From Oceanobacillus limi (GTDB lineage Bacteria; Bacillota; Bacilli; Bacillales; Amphibacillaceae): a stretch of DNA of 64,000 nt. Shown one piece after another: positions 1 to 8,108 of the stretch. How positions within the stretch are numbered: the stretch's first letter is position 1; every line of letters begins with the position of its first letter. The stretch is taken from assembly GCF_900111445.1 (NCBI RefSeq), contig NZ_FOHE01000014.1, forward strand, positions 39,845 to 103,844, given 5' to 3'. Position numbers and translations under genes: made by a program. Under the pieces are notes generated by a model. It had not been told where the DNA came from, ran no database searches, and saw only the letters and a program-made list of their open reading frames with translations.

Positions 1-763
1 TTCCTGCTTCTATTTCCTTACGCAGAAATTCTAATAAATGGTCCGCCATAACTTTCGTTTCTTCATCTGGTGGTACAATGGTTGATGGAGAATCGGTTTG
101 ATTGGTGAACACAATCCCTTTTATCTTTTGCGAATCAATTGGTATTCCCTTTACACCAATACGATCATCCGCTTTGGTTAAGGGAATCGGATCACGCTGC
201 CCCTGTTTTCCAGGACTATATAAATCATGTAACCCTTCTAGCAATTCTGGTTGCGCCGTATTAATTTCCACAATAATAGAAGTTGCATTCTCAGCGAAAG
301 CCAATGAATTTCCAATGGAGGTAGATGGGATAATCATTCCATCCTCCGTAATAGAAATCGCTTCCAAAATTGCATAATCAACTGTTTCGATCACTTTTGC
401 CCTTAGAAGTTCAGATGTATGTGATAAATGATGATCGACAAATAAATGATCCCCAGCATTTATTTTCTTTCTCATTGTCGGATCTGCTTGGAAAGGTAAT
501 CGTTTGTTGATAATTCCAACCTCAGCAAACATTTTATCCACATCAGATCCTAGGGAAGCACCAGTAAACACATTTACTTTGAATTCTTCTCCTTTATTTG
601 CGCGTTCTACCAACGCTGTTGGCACCGCTTTCACATCACCTGCACGAGTAAATCCACTTAACCCCAAAGTCATACCATCCTGGATCCATGATGCCGCTTC
701 TTCTGCAGTAACAACTCGATCCTGTAATCGAGGGTCTTGAATGCGATCATAACTTTTCTCCAT
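1..763 (-). CDS. Acetyl-CoA hydrolase/transferase family protein (partial, C-terminus outside window)
   Basis: I translated this minus-strand frame directly. It is open from the ATG at 763 to the window edge, 254 codons. It begins MEKSYDRIQDPRLQDRVV and contains GLSGFTRAGDVKAVP (about residues 34-48) and a central LFVDHHLSH segment, typical of the N-terminal domain of class I CoA transferases of the acetyl-CoA hydrolase / succinyl-CoA:acetate CoA-transferase type (usually about 500 aa). Such enzymes move CoA between acyl groups and carboxylates in the cytoplasm. The catalytic glutamate lies in the missing half, so substrate and exact reaction cannot be read. GAGGG precedes the ATG. A LytTR-type regulator gene sits immediately upstream on the same strand and may control it (inference). 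Confidence 0.88.
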   Translation of the reverse strand, partial: MEKSYDRIQDPRLQDRVVTAEEAASWIQDGMTLGLSGFTRAGDVKAVPTALVERANKGEEFKVNVFTGASLGSDVDKMFAEVGIINKRLPFQADPTMRKKINAGDHLFVDHHLSHTSELLRAKVIETVDYAILEAISITEDGMIIPSTSIGNSLAFAENATSIIVEINTAQPELLEGLHDLYSPGKQGQRDPIPLTKADDRIGVKGIPIDSQKIKGIVFTNQTDSPSTIVPPDEETKVMADHLLEFLRKEIEAG

Positions 764-934
764 GCCCCATCCCTCTTTTCATACAGTTTAGAATTATTTT
801 AACGTATGTAATGATGAGATAGGAGAAAGAGGAGTATTTAAGAAAATTTTCGTTTGAGCAACGATATATAACGGATAAAACAGCATAAAGTGCATAAGGC
901 GTGCTAGCGCCGATAAAGCGACAGGACGTTGCCT

Positions 935-954
935 GCCAGTTATATACAGGATAA
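935..954 (-). repeat. Copy A of the TATAACTGGC-core intergenic repeat
   Basis: On the minus strand this reads TTTATCCTGTATATAACTGG followed by CAGGCAACGTCCTG. Nearly the same block occurs at 28069-28089 and, more diverged, at 56687-56707. It lies just downstream of the LytTR gene stop and before the CoA-transferase start. The downstream part (about 845-934) does not match the other copies. It resembles a degenerate end of an IS200/IS605-type element, which is inference. Confidence 0.5.
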
Positions 955-957
955 ATG

Positions 958-1602
958 TTAAAAACCAAGTAATTTTCGGAAATAACTGGAATAAGATTGA
1001 CTTACTGGAATTCTTGTTTCATCATTCATTTCTAAAATAAATGTTGAATGTGTATCTGGATGTATTTCCATTATTTGATGGACATTTACGATAAAAGAAC
1101 GATGACAACGAACAAACATATCTGGTGGTAAAAGATATTCAAATTCTTGTAGCGAATTTTTATGTGTACCAGCAAATCCGTTCGATACGACATGTGTCTT
1201 TCGATCCTTCACTTCAATATAATGCACTTCTTGAAAAGGGATAGGTTTCCAACCATCCTGCGTTTTTAACGTTACAACCGATTTCCCCTCTGTAAACGCT
1301 GGATATATTGCTGTAACACATCCCTCTAGCTTTCCATCATTATGAAACGGAACTGCCATACCATGATATGGCACCCCAAATATATTGCGATCAATAAACT
1401 CCGAAACTTTTTGCTCGGAATCTATGGCCTTATAGGCGATTGTTCCCTTTTTTACTGTATCACCTGACCTAATCTTTAAGTCTACACGCTTGCTGGGCCG
1501 ATAATAAACATACTCCTTCGTATTTGATACAGCTATTGAAATCTCATCTGAAAATAACTCCCCAATAACATCTAACAATGCCGACATCGTTAATTGATTC
1601 AT
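958..1602 (-). CDS. LytTR-domain transcriptional regulator with non-receiver N-terminus
   Basis: 214 aa. The C-terminal ~100 residues (from about VVTLKTQDGWKPIPFQEVHYIE) match a LytTR DNA-binding domain, including the IPFQEVHYIEV start, the CHRSFIVNV motif and the final RIPVSQSY. The first ~110 residues are not a receiver domain (no acidic pocket, no phospho-Asp pattern); they look like a small PAS/sensor-type fold with RSGDTVKKGTIAYKAID and GMAVPFHNDGKLEGC. It is therefore probably a one-component regulator sensing a ligand. The start ATG has AAGGGGG eight bases upstream. It is co-directional with the CoA-transferase gene at 763-1, 194 bp downstream, which is the likely target. Confidence 0.8.
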   Translation of the reverse strand: MNQLTMSALLDVIGELFSDEISIAVSNTKEYVYYRPSKRVDLKIRSGDTVKKGTIAYKAIDSEQKVSEFIDRNIFGVPYHGMAVPFHNDGKLEGCVTAIYPAFTEGKSVVTLKTQDGWKPIPFQEVHYIEVKDRKTHVVSNGFAGTHKNSLQEFEYLLPPDMFVRCHRSFIVNVHQIMEIHPDTHSTFILEMNDETRIPVSQSYSSYFRKLLGF

Positions 1603-1625
1603 CTAATCCCCCTTTGTTCAGCAAG

Positions 1626-1667
1626 GGTGCCAGGTACTTGTCGAATATCCGACAAGTGCCTGGCACC
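1626..1667. repeat. REPIN-like inverted repeat, copy 1
   Basis: Two GGTGCCAGG(C/T)ACC-type palindromes face each other: GGTGCCAGGTACTTGTCG and its partner CGACAAGTGCCTGGCACC around a short loop, followed by TTTT. It lies between the DUF3219 gene stop and the LytTR gene start. The same unit recurs about seven more times in the window. The hairpin could also terminate transcription. Confidence 0.8.
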
Positions 1668-1672
1668 TTTTC

Positions 1673-1963
1673 TTACATTTCTTGTAGTTCTAAATGGAAG
1701 GTTCCTTTGCTGTTTTCTTCGTATAGATTGGTAATTGATGTAGCGTAATTACTAATTTTCGCTTGAAAGCTGAGATTAGAATCTGGAACTTTTACATCAA
1801 AGTTATTTTTATATAATAGGGTTGTCACATCATGATAGTCTTCATGTGATACGATAAAATCAATTGTTAGCTTATTTACCTTTCGCCCATCCTTCTCTAC
1901 GAATTGATGCATTATTTGTTCCGCTTCTATTTTAAAATCATTGATAAATAGGTTTTGCTTCAT
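1673..1963 (-). CDS. DUF3219 family protein (YkvR-like)
   Basis: 96 aa, small soluble protein starting MKQNLFINDFKIEAEQIM. Length and the pattern of alternating beta-type segments (KLTIDFIVSHEDYHDVTTLLY, FHLELQEM at the end) fit the DUF3219 family typified by B. subtilis YkvR, whose function is not known. It has no signal peptide, membrane segment or catalytic motif that I can see. The thioesterase gene lies 24 bp upstream on the same strand, so the two are probably co-transcribed, with REPIN copy 1 marking the downstream end. Confidence 0.6.
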   Translation of the reverse strand: MKQNLFINDFKIEAEQIMHQFVEKDGRKVNKLTIDFIVSHEDYHDVTTLLYKNNFDVKVPDSNLSFQAKISNYATSITNLYEENSKGTFHLELQEM

Positions 1964-1987
1964 ATTAGTCTACCACACCTTTTCTAA

Positions 1988-2467
1988 CTATTTCGTAAAT
2001 GTTTCCGGCATCACAGCTGCAATAACTTCTCCTTTTACACAGCAAACTCCTTTTGCGTATACTTCTGTAATTACTTTCCATTTCTTTGGATGAATTTCTT
2101 CAACCGTACCAACTGCTGTTAACGGAGTCCCTTGTGGTGTAGGACGAATATAATCCACATGCAAGGAGGCTGTTACAAATCGAGGTGGTTCCACTCCATC
2201 ACCAGGTTCATGTCCATTTTTACGATGCAAGGCCAACGCTGCCGACCCCGTACCATGGCAATCAACCAGTGATCCAATTAGTCCACCATATACAAACCCC
2301 GGAATCGCCATATGTTCCTTTCTTGGTTGGTAAACTGTCATTGTTTTCTCTCCATCCCAACCCGTTCGAAGCTTTAGCCCTGCTTCATTCAACTTTCCAC
2401 ATCCATAACACCATGAATAGTCGTCGGAATAATCATCTTGAATCGCATGAACAATCTTCTCAGCCAT
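1988..2467 (-). CDS. PaaI-type hotdog-fold thioesterase
   Basis: 159 aa from the ATG at 2467, chosen because AGGAGG lies eight bases upstream; a longer frame to 2503 has no such site. The sequence has the 4HBT/PaaI hotdog pattern: HMAIPGFVYGGLIGSLVDCHGTGSAA (helix region with the G-G-x-x-D-x-x catalytic arrangement), then VTASLHVDYIRPTPQGTPL. An N-terminal WCYGCG stretch is also present, as seen in several acyl-CoA thioesterases of this group. Such proteins hydrolyse acyl-CoA or aryl-CoA thioesters in the cytoplasm. The substrate is not predictable. It forms a likely two-gene unit with the DUF3219 gene downstream. Confidence 0.8.
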   Translation of the reverse strand: MAEKIVHAIQDDYSDDYSWCYGCGKLNEAGLKLRTGWDGEKTMTVYQPRKEHMAIPGFVYGGLIGSLVDCHGTGSAALALHRKNGHEPGDGVEPPRFVTASLHVDYIRPTPQGTPLTAVGTVEEIHPKKWKVITEVYAKGVCCVKGEVIAAVMPETFTK

Positions 2468-2745
2468 CCTAATTCCTCCTCTTTTTGTCCAGTATAACAC
2501 CAATGACTACAACCATCACAGTATGTGACACGAGATCCCTTCTTGTATAACATCATTTTCAACCACTTCCATACTAGTCAAAGCGCATCTATTTCACCTA
2601 ATTACAGTCGACCATTACCTCCTTCTCTGAAAATAATTCAATCGATCGTATAACAGTAAATATTATTATTGGGGATTCTCGTACTCCATAAGAATGATTC
2701 CATCTATCGCTGAATAAAGTAGAAAATGAAAGCGAGGTGATAATG

Positions 2746-3414
2746 ATGTATTATTCTCATCCTTACATACGTTCCAACTCAAACACGCAGCAAACCAATC
2801 ATTCTATAAATGTGGTTGGGGAAGGAATGATCTCTGTTGAACCTGACCGAGCGATTGCTCTATTAGGTGTTGTTACGGAGGATAAAAATTTGAGTCAAGC
2901 ACAAAGGAAGAATGCGGAAAATGCAACAAACGTCATCAACGCACTTCTTCAACAAAATGTTCCACGTACAAACATTCAGACGTTTGATTATCGGATAAAT
3001 TTGAATTATGACTATAAAGAAGGGGAGCAGTTATTCCGCGGCTACCAAGTAACAAATCTATTACAAGTAATTATTGAACCTGTTGACAGAATGGGGACGA
3101 TCGTAGACATAGCTGTTGAAAATGGGGCAAATACCGTTCGAAATGTCCAAATAACGGTTGCCAATAAAGAACAATTCTATGAAGAGGCATTAAAAAAAGC
3201 TGTAGAAAAGGCTCAGGTAAAAGCTAGTATTATCGCACAGGAGATAGGGGTAAGCATTCGTGCCGTACCGTTTAAGTTAAATGAAGTACCAACACGAGAG
3301 GATGGCAGACCACGTCCAATGGTGTTAGGGGTATCAACCGAAAACACAACAACCCCAATTGAAGCTGGTCAAATGCAAATCACAGCACAAGTCGAAGCCG
3401 AATTTAGATATTAA
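2746..3414 (+). CDS. SIMPL (DUF541) domain protein
   Basis: 222 aa. VVGEGMISVEPDRAIALLGVVTEDKNLSQAQ opens the SIMPL domain, and the VTNLLQVIIEP and GANTVRNVQITVANKE segments continue it to a C-terminal AQVEAEFRY strand. Family members are oligomeric; some, such as BP26, are periplasmic, and their function is unclear. No signal peptide is visible here, so a cytoplasmic or spore location is possible; the first residues (MYYSHPYIRSNSNTQQTN) are Tyr/Asn/Gln rich, as in many spore-associated Bacillus proteins. GAGGTG lies six bases before the ATG at 2746; ATG 2743 and GTG 2737 are alternatives. Confidence 0.85.
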   Translation: MYYSHPYIRSNSNTQQTNHSINVVGEGMISVEPDRAIALLGVVTEDKNLSQAQRKNAENATNVINALLQQNVPRTNIQTFDYRINLNYDYKEGEQLFRGYQVTNLLQVIIEPVDRMGTIVDIAVENGANTVRNVQITVANKEQFYEEALKKAVEKAQVKASIIAQEIGVSIRAVPFKLNEVPTREDGRPRPMVLGVSTENTTTPIEAGQMQITAQVEAEFRY

Positions 3415-3427
3415 AGAAGGAACAATA

Positions 3428-3453
3428 GGAAGGGCCAGTCTCCCGGCCCTTCC
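3428..3453. terminator. Hairpin between convergent genes
   Basis: AGGAAGGGCC and GGCCCTTCCT form a perfect 10-bp stem with a 6-base loop between the SIMPL gene and the convergent repeat-protein gene. There is only a weak T tract on either side, so it is a probable bidirectional terminator. Confidence 0.6.
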
Positions 3454-4227
3454 TTACCCATGATTATGATGATGTCCCCAAAAGAAGTCCTCTTTATTTT
3501 CTTCAAAAGGGAAAATTTTCAATTCCTTCGCTTTATCTACATGCTCAGCAAATATTTCATCTAATAATTCATTTGCATCTTTACCTTCCGTTTCAATTCC
3601 TAGTTGAACAGCCGAATTATATATCTTAGCTTCATGGATTTCTTGTACAATTTCATGGGTATCCTTCCCATCTGTATCTACACCATATACTTTTGCTTCT
3701 TGTTCAAGCTGTGCTTGCATTACTGCTTTACGTAGTTCATCTTGGTCTTTCCCTTCCGTATCTACACCCAGCTCTTCCGCCTTTTGCTTTAACTTCGCAT
3801 CATAAACTTCTTCAGCTAATTCTTTCGGCTCTTTCCCCTCTGTCTCAATCCCTAACTCTTCTGCCTTTTCTTTTACCTTAGCATGATGTACTTCCTTACC
3901 TAACTCCTTTAAATCTTTTCCTTCTGAATCAATTCCATATTGCTCTGCCGCTTCCTTCAACTTTACTTCTTTAACTTCTTTTGCAAGCTCCTTTAGGTCT
4001 TTCCCTTCAGGGTCTATACCAAGCTCTTCAGCTTGCATCTTCAACCAGCCTTCATGTTTTTTTAGGTGGCCATGTTTGTCTTTTTGATCTTCTTTTTGTT
4101 CCTCATCTTTTTTAAAAAAATCGAACAAACCAGCTTCCTGATCTTCATTTGCAAGAGCCTGTGAACCCTGCCATGTCATTCCGAAAATCAATGTAAAAGC
4201 CAACGTTAGCATGAAGCGTTTTGTCAT
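3454..4227 (-). CDS. Secreted protein with tandem ~28-residue SAP/HeH-like repeats and His-rich tail
   Basis: 257 aa from the ATG at 4227 (AGGAGG nine bases upstream). Residues 1-27 are a signal peptide (MTKRFMLTLAFTLIFG, ending around QALA-NED). After a charged linker come about six tandem 28-residue units, each of the form K-x-E-L-G-I-D-T-E-G-K-D-x-x-E-L-x-x-E-V. The helix-loop-helix look and GIDTEGKD turn resemble SAP or HeH motifs normally found in nucleic-acid-binding proteins. The C-terminus is FWGHHHNHG, which could bind metal. No enzyme motif. Convergent with the SIMPL gene. Export is well supported; a function is not, and the SAP resemblance is my reading of the pattern. Confidence 0.75.
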   Translation of the reverse strand: MTKRFMLTLAFTLIFGMTWQGSQALANEDQEAGLFDFFKKDEEQKEDQKDKHGHLKKHEGWLKMQAEELGIDPEGKDLKELAKEVKEVKLKEAAEQYGIDSEGKDLKELGKEVHHAKVKEKAEELGIETEGKEPKELAEEVYDAKLKQKAEELGVDTEGKDQDELRKAVMQAQLEQEAKVYGVDTDGKDTHEIVQEIHEAKIYNSAVQLGIETEGKDANELLDEIFAEHVDKAKELKIFPFEENKEDFFWGHHHNHG

Positions 4228-4383
4228 TTCTATTCCTCCTATTTTCCATATGTATATTTTCATTTGGTAGTATTTCCAAAAAGTGAATAATAATGAAATA
4301 TTTTTACCATGAAGCAAAATAATTTATGAACTATGTCTAGTCTTCCTGCTATTTCTTTGGTAATCTGTATAAAGGGGAAGTTA

Positions 4384-4395
4384 GTAAGCGTTTAC
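4384..4395 (+). promoter_or_regulatory. Possible cre-like palindrome GTAAGCGTTTAC
   Basis: A 12-bp imperfect palindrome 52 bases upstream of the flavoprotein start. It differs from the CcpA consensus WTGNAANCGNWNNCW at two positions, so it may be a weak cre or an operator for another LacI-family protein. Confidence 0.3.
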
Positions 4396-4446
4396 GGTAT
4401 GCCCGGTTACTGACACTATTTTTTCAACAGGGATGGGGGTTATTTC

Positions 4447-5508
4447 ATGAGAAATATCGTTATTTTAGGTGGTGGCTACGGGGGATTAAAGGTTGCTACT
4501 GGATTATTAAATCAAACTTTGCCAGAAGATGTACAAATTACTATAGTAGATCGAAACCCATATCATTCTTTAAAAACGGAATTTTATGCCATTACAGCCG
4601 GGACAGTCGCGGATAAAGAAGTCCGTATGGAATTCCCTACTGATGATCGGATAAAATATGTATTTGCAGAAATCAATTCGATACTTATTGAAGAACGCAA
4701 AATACTGTTCACTGATACTAGTGAAGTAGTAACGTACGATTACTTAATTATTGCACTGGGATGTGAAGACAATTATCACGGGATAGAAGGCGCAATGAAA
4801 TACACAGAAAGTGTTCAAAGCCTTGCAAGCGCTAGAAAAGCCAGTGTCGCCGTTGGTAATTTAAAGGCCTATGGTAAAGTTACCGTTGTTGGAGCAGGTT
4901 TGAGTGGAATTGAAGTTGCTTCAGAAATCCGCGAAAGTAGATCTGATTTAAATATTCGTTTACTCGATCGAGGAGCATCGGTTTTACGAGCATTCGACCC
5001 TCGTATTCAAGCCCATGTTGAAGATTGGTTTACAAAAAATGATGTAGAAGTCCTTCACCATGCAAATGTAGATTACGTGGAAAAAGATGGCGTATGTAAT
5101 AATGGGGTATGCTATGTGAATGATGTTACCATTTGGACTGCGGGTGTAAGGCCGAACTATCTTGTAAGGGAACTACCATTTGAAAAAGATAATCAAGAAA
5201 AAATTGTTTTAAACGATTTTTATCAAGTGCCAACTCACGAAAATATTTATGTTATTGGCGACTGCGCATCCTCAGAACACTCTCCTAGCGCTCAGCTTGC
5301 AGGCGGGCAAGGTGAACAGGTTGCTACCATTCTTTCCTCAGTAATTAGTGGAAATGAGCCTAAGATGCCTAAACCACTTAAATTAAAAGGAACACTCGGT
5401 TCCTTAGGAAAGAATGACGGATTTGGAAATATGATGAAACAACCATTTACTGGATTATTGCCACGATTAGCGAAATCCGGTGTACTATGGATGCATAAAC
5501 GCCATTAA
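4447..5508 (+). CDS. NAD(P)/FAD-dependent oxidoreductase, NDH-2 family (YutJ-like)
   Basis: 353 aa. It opens with the FAD-binding IVILGGGYGGLK (residues 4-15). A second Rossmann motif, VTVVGAGLSGIEVASEI (about 146-162), binds NAD(P)H. The distal FAD motif ENIYVIGDCAS is near residue 275. Type II NADH dehydrogenases pass electrons from NADH to quinone at the inner face of the membrane without pumping protons. The length is closer to B. subtilis YutJ (about 350) than YumB (about 400), and no strong C-terminal amphipathic anchor is evident, so the electron acceptor is uncertain. GGGGG precedes the ATG. Monocistronic, with a terminator at 5546-5578. Confidence 0.85.
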   Translation: MRNIVILGGGYGGLKVATGLLNQTLPEDVQITIVDRNPYHSLKTEFYAITAGTVADKEVRMEFPTDDRIKYVFAEINSILIEERKILFTDTSEVVTYDYLIIALGCEDNYHGIEGAMKYTESVQSLASARKASVAVGNLKAYGKVTVVGAGLSGIEVASEIRESRSDLNIRLLDRGASVLRAFDPRIQAHVEDWFTKNDVEVLHHANVDYVEKDGVCNNGVCYVNDVTIWTAGVRPNYLVRELPFEKDNQEKIVLNDFYQVPTHENIYVIGDCASSEHSPSAQLAGGQGEQVATILSSVISGNEPKMPKPLKLKGTLGSLGKNDGFGNMMKQPFTGLLPRLAKSGVLWMHKRH

Positions 5509-5545
5509 ATGAATTGAATTCACTTATAATTGCAAATAAGAAATT

Positions 5546-5578
5546 AGCTTGTGGTCCAAAAAAACCACAAGCTTTTTT
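5546..5578 (+). terminator. Rho-independent terminator after the flavoprotein gene
   Basis: AGCTTGTGGT pairs with ACCACAAGCT around an A-rich loop and is followed by TTTTTT. This is a textbook intrinsic terminator 38 bp after the stop codon. Confidence 0.9.
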
Positions 5579-5619
5579 AGTTAAGGGGGGGTTAGATTCA
5601 CTTTGATTAAACCTGTACC

Positions 5620-6378
5620 CTAATCCGAATTCTCTTGTTTACCTTCCCTATTTTTACCTGTCATCAATAACGTCAGCGGTTTCTCCGACCCTGTAATTAG
5701 CTTATACATGAGGGATGACGTAAGTTTATAACTGTTCTCTATTTTTTCCGCAATAAAGGTTGTTCGTTCAAACAAACTCGAGCGAATATGATCAATCTGA
5801 CGGAACGTTTTTTCCAGCAACGCTTCTTGATTTTCATAACGATTTAAAAGTTGATCCTGTTTTTCGTTATTCTGAGATAATTGCTCCGTTAATTTCTCTT
5901 GTAGTTCAAAAACTTCTTGCAATTGATTGGCTAGGTCTTTATAAGCTATTTGATAGTTATCAAGATGACTATGAATCTCTTGGTTAGATTGGCGAACGTG
6001 ATCAATTTGATCCAACATTTCAGCCTTCGTAGCATCATTTTCTTCCATATAGCCTTGAAGCTTTTGATTATTAGACTCTAACATAACTAACCACTCCCGC
6101 ACGTTATGTTCAAATTCTTCATGCTTAGCACTGCTCCGTTGTAATTCGTATAGTTTCATTTGGACATCTTTCCATTTAGCAGCTTCTTGATATTCAAACT
6201 TACGATGCCTTTCTTTTATAACATCCAAGCTTTTGGTCAGTGATTGATTTAGTTTTTGTTGCTCTTTTATTAATTCCGAAAAATAATCGGTTTGAAAATA
6301 ACTTTGGTTCGGTTCTTCTATTTCATCATTCTTCTGAAAAACACTAGGATGGTCGCTTTTATTAATAAAAATACCCAT
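5620..6378 (-). CDS. Coiled-coil protein of unknown function
   Basis: 252 aa from the ATG at 6378; AAGGGG lies nine bases upstream, while the ATG at 6387 would be too close to it. It begins MGIFINKSDHPSVFQKNDEI. From about residue 30 to 215 it is almost continuous heptad-like coiled coil rich in Gln, Glu, Lys and Asn, ending in a short SLMYKLITGSEKPLTLLMTG segment that could touch a membrane. There is no signal peptide or catalytic motif. A conserved MGIF(I/V)NK start is familiar from uncharacterised Bacillus proteins, but I cannot assign a role; a structural or cell-envelope scaffold role is only a guess. Confidence 0.7.
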   Translation of the reverse strand: MGIFINKSDHPSVFQKNDEIEEPNQSYFQTDYFSELIKEQQKLNQSLTKSLDVIKERHRKFEYQEAAKWKDVQMKLYELQRSSAKHEEFEHNVREWLVMLESNNQKLQGYMEENDATKAEMLDQIDHVRQSNQEIHSHLDNYQIAYKDLANQLQEVFELQEKLTEQLSQNNEKQDQLLNRYENQEALLEKTFRQIDHIRSSLFERTTFIAEKIENSYKLTSSLMYKLITGSEKPLTLLMTGKNREGKQENSD

Positions 6379-6648
6379 AGGTGACATCCCCTTAATGTAC
6401 TTTTATATATAGCTTATGAAGTTCACGATGGTACGGGACAGTAAACCAGTTTAAATTGGGAATTTGGGCCATAGAACTATCCATTTAGAAGCGTAACTAA
6501 CTGCGTTTATATTTCCGAATATTTTAAAAGAATGTTATAATTACGATATACACAAGCGAACAGCTACACTTCATCACACCCCTACACGCTCATTTTTTCT
6601 GAATTATCATTTATTTTTCCTTTTGAAACATCTGAAAGGTGGTCATTC

Positions 6649-7341
6649 ATGGACAGTATTAAAGAAACGATAATAGAGGTCGTTTATTCGATTTTACCGT
6701 TAACGGTTGTTATAACGATTTTACAATTCACGCTAATTTGGCTACCTACTGAGGTTTTCATCCAATTCCTCATTGGTGTAGTTCTTGTTGGCCTCGGACT
6801 TGTACTATTTTTATTAGGTGTTAATATCGGGTTGCAGCCAGTCGGAGAAATGATTGGGTCCGCTTTATCTAAAACGAAAAAATTGTGGATGATTGTTCTT
6901 TTTGGGGTTGTTTTAGGTATCGTAGTAACTATCGCTGAACCGGATGTCCGTGTTCTATCTTCGCAAATCGATAATGTTTCTGGAGGCGCTATCCCGAAAA
7001 GCGTCTTAATCTTATCTGTTGCATTAGGAGTCGGCATCTTCGTTGGACTCGCCATGCTACGCATTATATTTAATATAAGTATTGTTTACATTTTAATAAC
7101 TGGATATGGTTTTATTTTCCTCTTAGCAGTCTTTACGCCTTCTACCTATGTTCCAATTTCCTTTGATTCTGGTGGAGTAACAACAGGTCCATTGACAGTA
7201 CCGTTTATTCTAGCTTTGGGTGTTGGTGTCGCCTCTGTTTTGAGGGGTAAAACTGCTTCGAAAGATGGCTTTGGTTTAATTGCTTTAGCATCAATTGGTC
7301 CAGTCTTATCTGTACTCCTGTTGGGAGTGATTTACGGATGA
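6649..7341 (+). CDS. DUF1538 membrane protein A
   Basis: 230 aa, about 6-7 hydrophobic segments (13-33, 36-58, 77-96, 117-136, 139-160, 180-196, 208-229). The signature FDSGGVTTGPLTVPFILALG (about residues 168-187) is the DUF1538 hallmark and recurs in the next gene. AEPDVRVL after the third segment is a second shared motif. DUF1538 proteins are predicted integral-membrane transport proteins of unknown substrate, often beside PII-like genes. AAAGGTGG precedes the ATG. The stop overlaps the next start by four bases (ATGA), so translation is coupled with the gene at 7338 and the two probably make one heteromeric membrane complex. Confidence 0.88.
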   Translation: MDSIKETIIEVVYSILPLTVVITILQFTLIWLPTEVFIQFLIGVVLVGLGLVLFLLGVNIGLQPVGEMIGSALSKTKKLWMIVLFGVVLGIVVTIAEPDVRVLSSQIDNVSGGAIPKSVLILSVALGVGIFVGLAMLRIIFNISIVYILITGYGFIFLLAVFTPSTYVPISFDSGGVTTGPLTVPFILALGVGVASVLRGKTASKDGFGLIALASIGPVLSVLLLGVIYG

Positions 7342-8108
7342 ACCTACACATTTTCGAAGGTTTTTCAGACGTACTTATCGAAGTTTTACTTGCACTAGCA
7401 CCCCTTGCAGCTTTGTTTTTAATCTTTCAATTTTTCCTATTAAAAGTTAAATTACGCAAGCTCCTTGATATTGGAATTGGATTTTTATTTACATTTTTAG
7501 GACTTTCCCTATTCCTCCAAGGTGTACATGTAGGGTTTATGCCAATTGGTGAATTGATGGGAGAAAAACTTGGAAGTTTAGACTATACATGGATTCTAAT
7601 CCCAATCGGGTTTGTACTCGGGTTTGTTGCTATATATGCCGAGCCTGCCGTTAGTGTCTTAATCCGCCAAGTAGAGAAAGTTTCCGGTGGATATATTCCA
7701 CAAAAGGTTTTATTGTATACACTATCTATTGGTGTAGGATTATCAATTTCCCTTTCTATGGTTCGTATAATTTTTGGCTTTTCCCTATGGTTTTTTATTG
7801 TACCAGGCTATATAATAGCACTAGTTATGGTGAAATACTCCTCCAAAACCTTTACATCCATTGCATTTGATTCTGGAGGGGTTGCTACAGGACCAATGAC
7901 AGCTACCTTTATTTTAGCCATGTTTGTAGGAATTGCTTCCGTTACAGAGGGACGTGATCCTCTTCTTGATGGATTCGGAATGGTAGCACTGGTTGCATTG
8001 GCTCCAATACTATCTGTGCTAACACTCGGAATTTTATATGGCAGAAAGGAGAAGGGTCAAGATGACAGAGAAGCTACGAGGTCAAAAGTTAATCGTTACA
8101 ATCGTTAA
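7338..8108 (+). CDS. DUF1538 membrane protein B
   Basis: 256 aa with the same layout as its upstream partner: paired hydrophobic helices, an AEPAVSVLIRQVEKVSGGYIP segment matching AEPDVRVLSSQIDNVSGGAIP, and FDSGGVATGPMTATFILAM as the repeated signature. The two proteins look like products of an old duplication that now encode the two halves of one transporter. The C-terminal tail is charged (RKEKGQDDREATRSK) and overlaps the start of the PII-like gene by 47 bases, so all three genes are very likely one translationally linked operon. Confidence 0.88.
   Translation: MNLHIFEGFSDVLIEVLLALAPLAALFLIFQFFLLKVKLRKLLDIGIGFLFTFLGLSLFLQGVHVGFMPIGELMGEKLGSLDYTWILIPIGFVLGFVAIYAEPAVSVLIRQVEKVSGGYIPQKVLLYTLSIGVGLSISLSMVRIIFGFSLWFFIVPGYIIALVMVKYSSKTFTSIAFDSGGVATGPMTATFILAMFVGIASVTEGRDPLLDGFGMVALVALAPILSVLTLGILYGRKEKGQDDREATRSKVNRYNR

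Noticed and set aside
747..968. 73-codon minus-strand frame between the CoA-transferase and LytTR genes
   Set aside because: It overlaps the start of the CoA-transferase gene, lacks a ribosome binding site and covers repeat copy A; the translation resembles no protein.
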